From the NCBI GenBank assembly GCA_013397865.1, contig VZTI01000688.1, positions 148,230-212,229 of the forward strand: 64,000 nucleotides of DNA, in the 5' to 3' direction. Origin of the DNA: Struthidea cinerea. Taxonomy: Eukaryota; Chordata; Aves; Passeriformes; Corcoracidae. The notes under the pieces were generated by a model. It worked only from the letters and a program-made list of their open reading frames with translations. It searched no databases and was not told where the DNA came from. The translations under genes were made by a program, and so were the position numbers. This document shows, piece by piece, positions 61,223 to 64,000 of the stretch (position 1 is its first letter; each line of letters begins with the position of its first letter).

Positions 61223-64000
61223 CTGTGTTTTCCAATTCAAGCTCAATGAAAACTTGCAAGTTTCTCCAAGTAGTCCTCTTTCATTCCCTCTGTCTTCAGT
61301 CTCACATTATGAACCAGGCTCCATTCTGCACTTTGTGCCTTGCAGATGGAGCAAAAGAAAAAACATTACCCATCTAAACATTTCCACCTTATCCATACAT
61401 GAACATGGCAAAACATCCTGCAATGCCATTACAATGGACCTTAGGTGTTCCTACAAGAAAAGTCACGCATTTGGTAATAGTCTCACATATTTATCCCGTG
61501 ACTAGAGAGAAAATAGGTTCCTTAGAAGTTTCATGCAGAAAGCAGCTTTGGATCCAGCTGTGCTACCTGACACACTGCAGTCAGACAAAAACATCTATTA
61601 AAGACCGACATGACACAACTGCAAAAGCTGTTACTAGAATTCAGGTATTTGCAACTTGGGTTCTCTGCAATTCACAATATTAAGGTCGATCCTTTGCTAC
61701 CAATGTTCCCACACCTGCAGATCCATCCCCTAAGTCCAGTTCCAGGATGGAAGTGCACAAAGCTTTTGATCCACACAAGGAATACGAAGCGGTGCTCAGA
61801 ATGAAAGCCCTGTGAGAAAGAGAGGATCTCCTGTAATCTATCTATGAGAGGTTCATTCAGCTTGGTTTCGGTGTTAGTACTCTCCAGTAGCTTGCAAAAT
61901 ATGCTGAAGGAAAGAAGTGATAACTAGCCAAGTCTGACTGGCAAATTAAAATTGGCATCAAGCTGGCCTGCCTTAGGCATTTGGCTGCCCTGCTTAAACT
62001 GCAGCACATGTGTGCTGGCACATGCACTCTGAAGTGTGCCAAGCCAACAATATGTTTGCTCTCTTCCAGGGGTGTGGATCTGACAGCTCTGACTGGAGCA
62101 GTGATATGTGTGAAGCAGCCATGAAGGCACATGGCTCATTTCCCCCCCCACCATGTCATCTGCCTGCCCAGCCATCCTTCCTCCTCCTTCCTTCCCATCA
62201 AATTAATGCTTCTAATTTGTGGCAGTTTATCTTCCGTCTCCCTCAGCCTCACATTTGATAAGTACTCTTTTGGAATTCCAAGAAACAGATTTCCATGTCA
62301 TTCAGATTTCCTCCCGGAACGCCACAAGAAAAAGTTCAAATAAAAGTCATTCGTCAGAGCATTTCCATTAGTGTTAAAATTATGTTCTTAAGAGTCAACA
62401 TGCAGAGTATTCAGTATTTTAACACAAGAACAATTTAGTGCTCGTTATTGCAAAGAAAAGCCTATTTCCTCCAAGGAAAAAGAGAAAGAAAGATCCCCAA
62501 GAGAAAAAAAGAACCCAGTTTCTTGAAACATTTAAGGCTAGACAATGAAAATCACTAAAATTCAAACAAAGAACACACTTGTGATTTTTATGGGGATTAT
62601 TTTTCTGCCTCTGTACCTCTCACCTAAACTTGGACTTTAGCCTTTTAAAATGTGTTTTCCTATTTCTCTAGGCATTGCACCCTGATACTCACCTGATCAA
62701 CCCAACCTCACCCTAGTGCCTCGTGAGGCAAACATTTCGTGGGAAAATGCTGTGATGTCTGTGAAAACCATTCTCACAAATCACTGGTCTTCCTCAGTGT
62801 CCTGAGTGTCACTAGGAAAAGGTCTAATATCATCAAAATCCTCAAGAAATCACATATGTCCTCAGATCTATTAATGTTTGCTTCATCTGCTTAGTTACAC
62901 ACTTGCATTTGGGGGAAAAGGCTGTTGAGATCGCAGTACCTGCTGGGTAACAAGGCTTATTTTGTTGGCCACAGTGGACACATGGAGATGCAAATCATGC
63001 CCAGATATTAGCCATGGGTGCTATCTGCTTCCCAGTCAGGGAATTTGAAGCAATCAGGGATTTTGAGGCTGTGCAGATCCCAAGTTTTCTTTTAAGATCT
63101 CTTCCACCCCCTGATTCACTCCAGAAGAGCCTGCAAACTCTTGTCAAGCTCATTTAGCATGACAGGGATTTGTCCCTTTCCAGGGATAGCCCTAGTGACA
63201 GCTTGGGCATTTCTGAACAGTGCTCCACCATTCCCAGAAAAGATGTACCCCAAATCCCTACAGATCCATCCCCACCAGTGTGTGCAGCCAGCCAGGATCC
63301 CCACACGCATCTCTCTCCTTCACTTTCAGGAGACTCCTGTTGTGCAGTGATCCAACACGACCTTCCACAGCCCTGCACACCCCTTCCAAGTTTAAATTAT
63401 CATAACCTGACCACACTTAAGGTTTCTCTAGTTCTGCTGCTGCAGCTTTCCAGGTCTGCTAGCACCACCGAGCAGCTGGGGCCCCACAACCCACCAAGAA
63501 TCCAACTGCCAGCCAAGGAACACCACATAAGGCTGGTGACAAAGCAGCTCAGTCCTTTCTGTCAGGCATTTGGACACCAAGACTCAATGCTAAAGACATC
63601 AAATACACACCTGCAGACTTTCTGGCAGAGTTAGAGTCTGTGTTTCCAAGATATGATGCCCTCCTACCTGGTGCCACCCTTCTCACCAGCTCCTTGTCTC
63701 AGTCCAGGGATCTCTGAAATCTCCCAGGTCAGACAGAAGGACACCTGAGTTAGCAGGTTTTTTTTCCTTTCTTCTTTCTCCTTTTGTTTCTTACTTTCAT
63801 GTCTCACAACAGAGCTCTCTAACATCATTCTATCTACTGTAACAGCACTCACAGTGTCAGCCACACCACTGGTTAAGGTCACATTTCATGCACTCTAGAG
63901 TAAGGTGATAATGCAAGAACATTCAGTGTCTGTAAAGCAATACTTTAAGAGGAAAGACAGTTCAGCTGAAACTAATATTCAAGTCATGTAGGCAGACAAT
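61223..64000. other. Intron 1 stretch to the window edge
   Basis: Nothing recognised; no candidate PCP4 exon 1 found. Confidence 0.5.

Larger units (their letters stand above)
52093..64000 (-). other. PCP4 intron 1 (partial)
   Basis: This is sequence upstream of exon 2 on the minus strand. Exon 1 should end in the codons for Met-Ser-Glu followed by a GT donor; no such site was found, so the intron probably continues past the window edge. It contains four CR1 pieces and otherwise AT-rich single-copy-looking DNA. Confidence 0.75.

Overview
This window looks like nuclear DNA from a bird, probably a songbird. The main reason is its repeats: about twenty 5'-truncated CR1 (chicken repeat 1) LINE copies, most ending in the avian 3' tail (ttccaaccca..ccattctatgattc) and several of them nearly identical to one another. 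There are also at least three solo-type ERV LTRs, short simple repeats and one assembly gap. Songbird rather than another bird is inference from the repeat load. I see no bacterial gene organisation, no CRISPR array, no tRNA and no rRNA.

The only protein-coding gene I can support is PCP4 (Purkinje cell protein 4, PEP-19), on the minus strand. Its last coding exon lies at 23065-23192 with a 3' UTR to about 22840. Its 52-base middle exon lies at 52041-52092. They join in phase and account for residues 4-62 of the usual 62-residue protein. The first exon (5' UTR plus the first three codons) was not found and presumably lies beyond 64000.

Layout: 1-22840 is the intergenic region downstream of PCP4, carrying an ERV LTR at 55-610, two related ERV LTRs in inverted orientation (9247-9895 minus, 10819-11317 plus) and about ten CR1 copies. 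22840-23192 is the terminal PCP4 exon. 23193-52040 is the 28.8 kb second intron, with CR1 copies, a (CCTT)n tract running into a 142-base N gap, and a longer CR1 copy retaining a decayed reverse transcriptase end (about 48425-49358). 52041-52092 is exon 2. 52093-64000 is part of the first intron with four CR1 pieces and no recognised exon. In mammals the region beyond the PCP4 3' end leads to the convergently transcribed DSCAM gene; no DSCAM exon was recognised here.

Nearly all longer open reading frames in the window fall in CR1 DNA or are chance frames. I found no convincing undescribed multi-gene system. The better leads are the inverted LTR pair, a composite CR1 insertion, a 22-base inverted octamer-like palindrome in the PCP4 intron, and a weak candidate small membrane-protein frame in intron 1.
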